From an uncultured Prochlorococcus sp. (GTDB lineage: Bacteria > Cyanobacteriota > Cyanobacteriia > PCC-6307 > Cyanobiaceae): a stretch of 64,000 nt of DNA. The notes under the pieces were generated by a model that was not told the DNA's origin, ran no database searches, and saw nothing but the letters and a program-made list of their open reading frames with translations. A program made the translations under genes and the position numbers. The stretch covers positions 1 to 64,000 of the forward strand of contig CACNJU010000006.1 in NCBI GenBank assembly GCA_902620895.1, read 5' to 3'. This document shows, one piece after another, positions 63,159-64,000 of this stretch; the first letter of the stretch is position 1; each line of letters starts with the position of its first letter.

Positions 63159-64000
63159 CTAGATTTTTCCAATATTTAGGAAAAGAGTTTCACCAGTTGA
63201 TTTCTTTCCAGTCCCATCGTTGTCAGTTGAAATCCATGCTTGCCCTTCGCTTGTTATTGCTAAACCTTCAACCTTTTCAAGGATAAAACCACCCGTAGAT
63301 TGCATTACTGGTTTTAGATCAGTAACTAACTCTTTTTCAACTAAAGGATAAAGTCTGGGAGGAATATTAGTCTGAAGACCTTCGAAAATAACATCATCTA
63401 AATCTACTTTATATATAGCTTTCAATTTTGCTTTCTTTCCATAGAAACTATCTCTTTCGATTACATAAAGTGCCCCGTCATGGTAAGTCAATTCTGAAAT
63501 GCCAACGCCACCTTTTTTGATCCTATCTAATTGATAATTTACGGCCCCCCACTGTTTAGTTTTTAAATTATAGGAAAGGATCTTAGTAGTATTGAAAGTA
63601 TCATCACCCCAAGGTTTCTGTTGAGCAACATAAAGAATGTCGCCGTTTCTTGTTATGCCTTCAAAACCAGGATTTTTAGCATAATTAAGATATGAAGGTG
63701 GTGGAGTTATCTTCTCTAAAATTTCACCATCTGAGCTTACATGGTAGATAGCAGGAGGATGTTCATTTAGCTTTTTCTTGATTCCTTCAGTAGAAATGTA
63801 AAATCCACCATTACCATCAGTAGTAATACCTTCTTGATCCATAAATAATGCAGTCTTACCATCTAGCTTTATATCTATAGCTCTTTCTAGTAGTGCTGGT
63901 GAAGATGAAGGGTCAATAACATAAATTCTTGGTTGGGTTTTAAAAGTCCCATCATTTACAGCATAAATTTTACCATCATCACCTGCAACCATTCCGCTTA
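63159..64000 (-). CDS. Phytase-like esterase (PF13449), 5' part outside window
   Basis: Frame open to the window edge, about 280 C-terminal residues visible ('SGMVAGDDGKIYAVNDG' at the edge). Repeating beta-propeller-like strands ('DQEGITTDGNGGFYISTEG', 'NPGFEGITRNGDILYVAQQ', 'VEGLAITSEGQAWISTDND') are typical of the 'esterase-like activity of phytase' family. Probably exported, though its signal is not visible. It lies near the Pho-type pair, so a phosphorus link is possible but unproven. Confidence 0.75.
   Translation of the reverse strand, partial: SGMVAGDDGKIYAVNDGTFKTQPRIYVIDPSSSPALLERAIDIKLDGKTALFMDQEGITTDGNGGFYISTEGIKKKLNEHPPAIYHVSSDGEILEKITPPPSYLNYAKNPGFEGITRNGDILYVAQQKPWGDDTFNTTKILSYNLKTKQWGAVNYQLDRIKKGGVGISELTYHDGALYVIERDSFYGKKAKLKAIYKVDLDDVIFEGLQTNIPPRLYPLVEKELVTDLKPVMQSTGGFILEKVEGLAITSEGQAWISTDNDGTGKKSTGETLFLNIGKI

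Overview
The window is a piece of a very AT-rich, densely packed marine picocyanobacterial chromosome, most likely high-light Prochlorococcus. The signs are: strong AT bias with many TTG starts; a high-light-inducible (Hli) protein; Tic20, Psb32/TPM, VTE6-type and CPP1-like plastid-lineage proteins; a 6S RNA directly downstream of purK; a cobalamin-dependent ribonucleotide reductase; a phosphonate/phosphite-type ABC transporter; and a PhoB/PhoR-type pair. This assignment rests on recognised families and synteny, not on a database search.

1-20 kb is mostly metabolic core: a partial POR-like SDR, an MscS channel, an isochorismatase-type hydrolase, a Fur-family regulator, an ArsS-like radical SAM enzyme, a StpA-family phosphatase divergent from a G3P-dehydrogenase-like protein, a sulfur block (metY, metA, a SulP permease), an FAD oxidase, a His-tailed CbiX/SirB chelatase, a GMC oxidoreductase, and a ribbon-helix-helix-like two-gene operon with operator-like repeats in its promoter. 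20.3-21.4 kb is a small tRNA-Ser-linked island: a complete tRNA-Ser(UGA) and a 60-bp copy of its 3' half bracket about 1 kb that holds one secreted-protein gene and TATGACCG repeats near both ends. This looks like a decayed or non-autonomous integrated element.

22-46.7 kb is core again: nrdJ, prfC, a CPP1-like J-domain protein, hslO, an ABC ATPase, rsmE, a VTE6-like kinase, a GDSL hydrolase, the phnD-phnC-phnE operon, aspC, a uracil-DNA glycosylase lacking most iron-sulfur ligands, ispG, a C-terminal processing protease, nadA, a phosphoesterase, a Psb32-like protein, a MidA-like methyltransferase, aroB and purK, followed by the 6S RNA.

47-61 kb is an accessory microprotein region: about 30 short genes (roughly 28-150 codons, many single-TM), a minimal NAD+-dependent DNA-ligase-like protein, two paralogous DUF1651 loci with matching promoters and a conserved overlapping frame, a zinc-ribbon gene broken by an in-frame TAA, an Hli protein, and a 40-codon ORF with an extreme Shine-Dalgarno sequence. 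Many of these are absent from the supplied ORF track and were read directly from the sequence. 59-64 kb returns to recognisable genes: a K+ channel with an RCK domain, a PhoB/PhoR-type two-component pair, and a partial phytase-like esterase. DnaA-box-like clusters lie in two of the larger gene-free stretches (14.2 kb and 56.0 kb). I saw no insertion sequences, CRISPR arrays or integrase gene.
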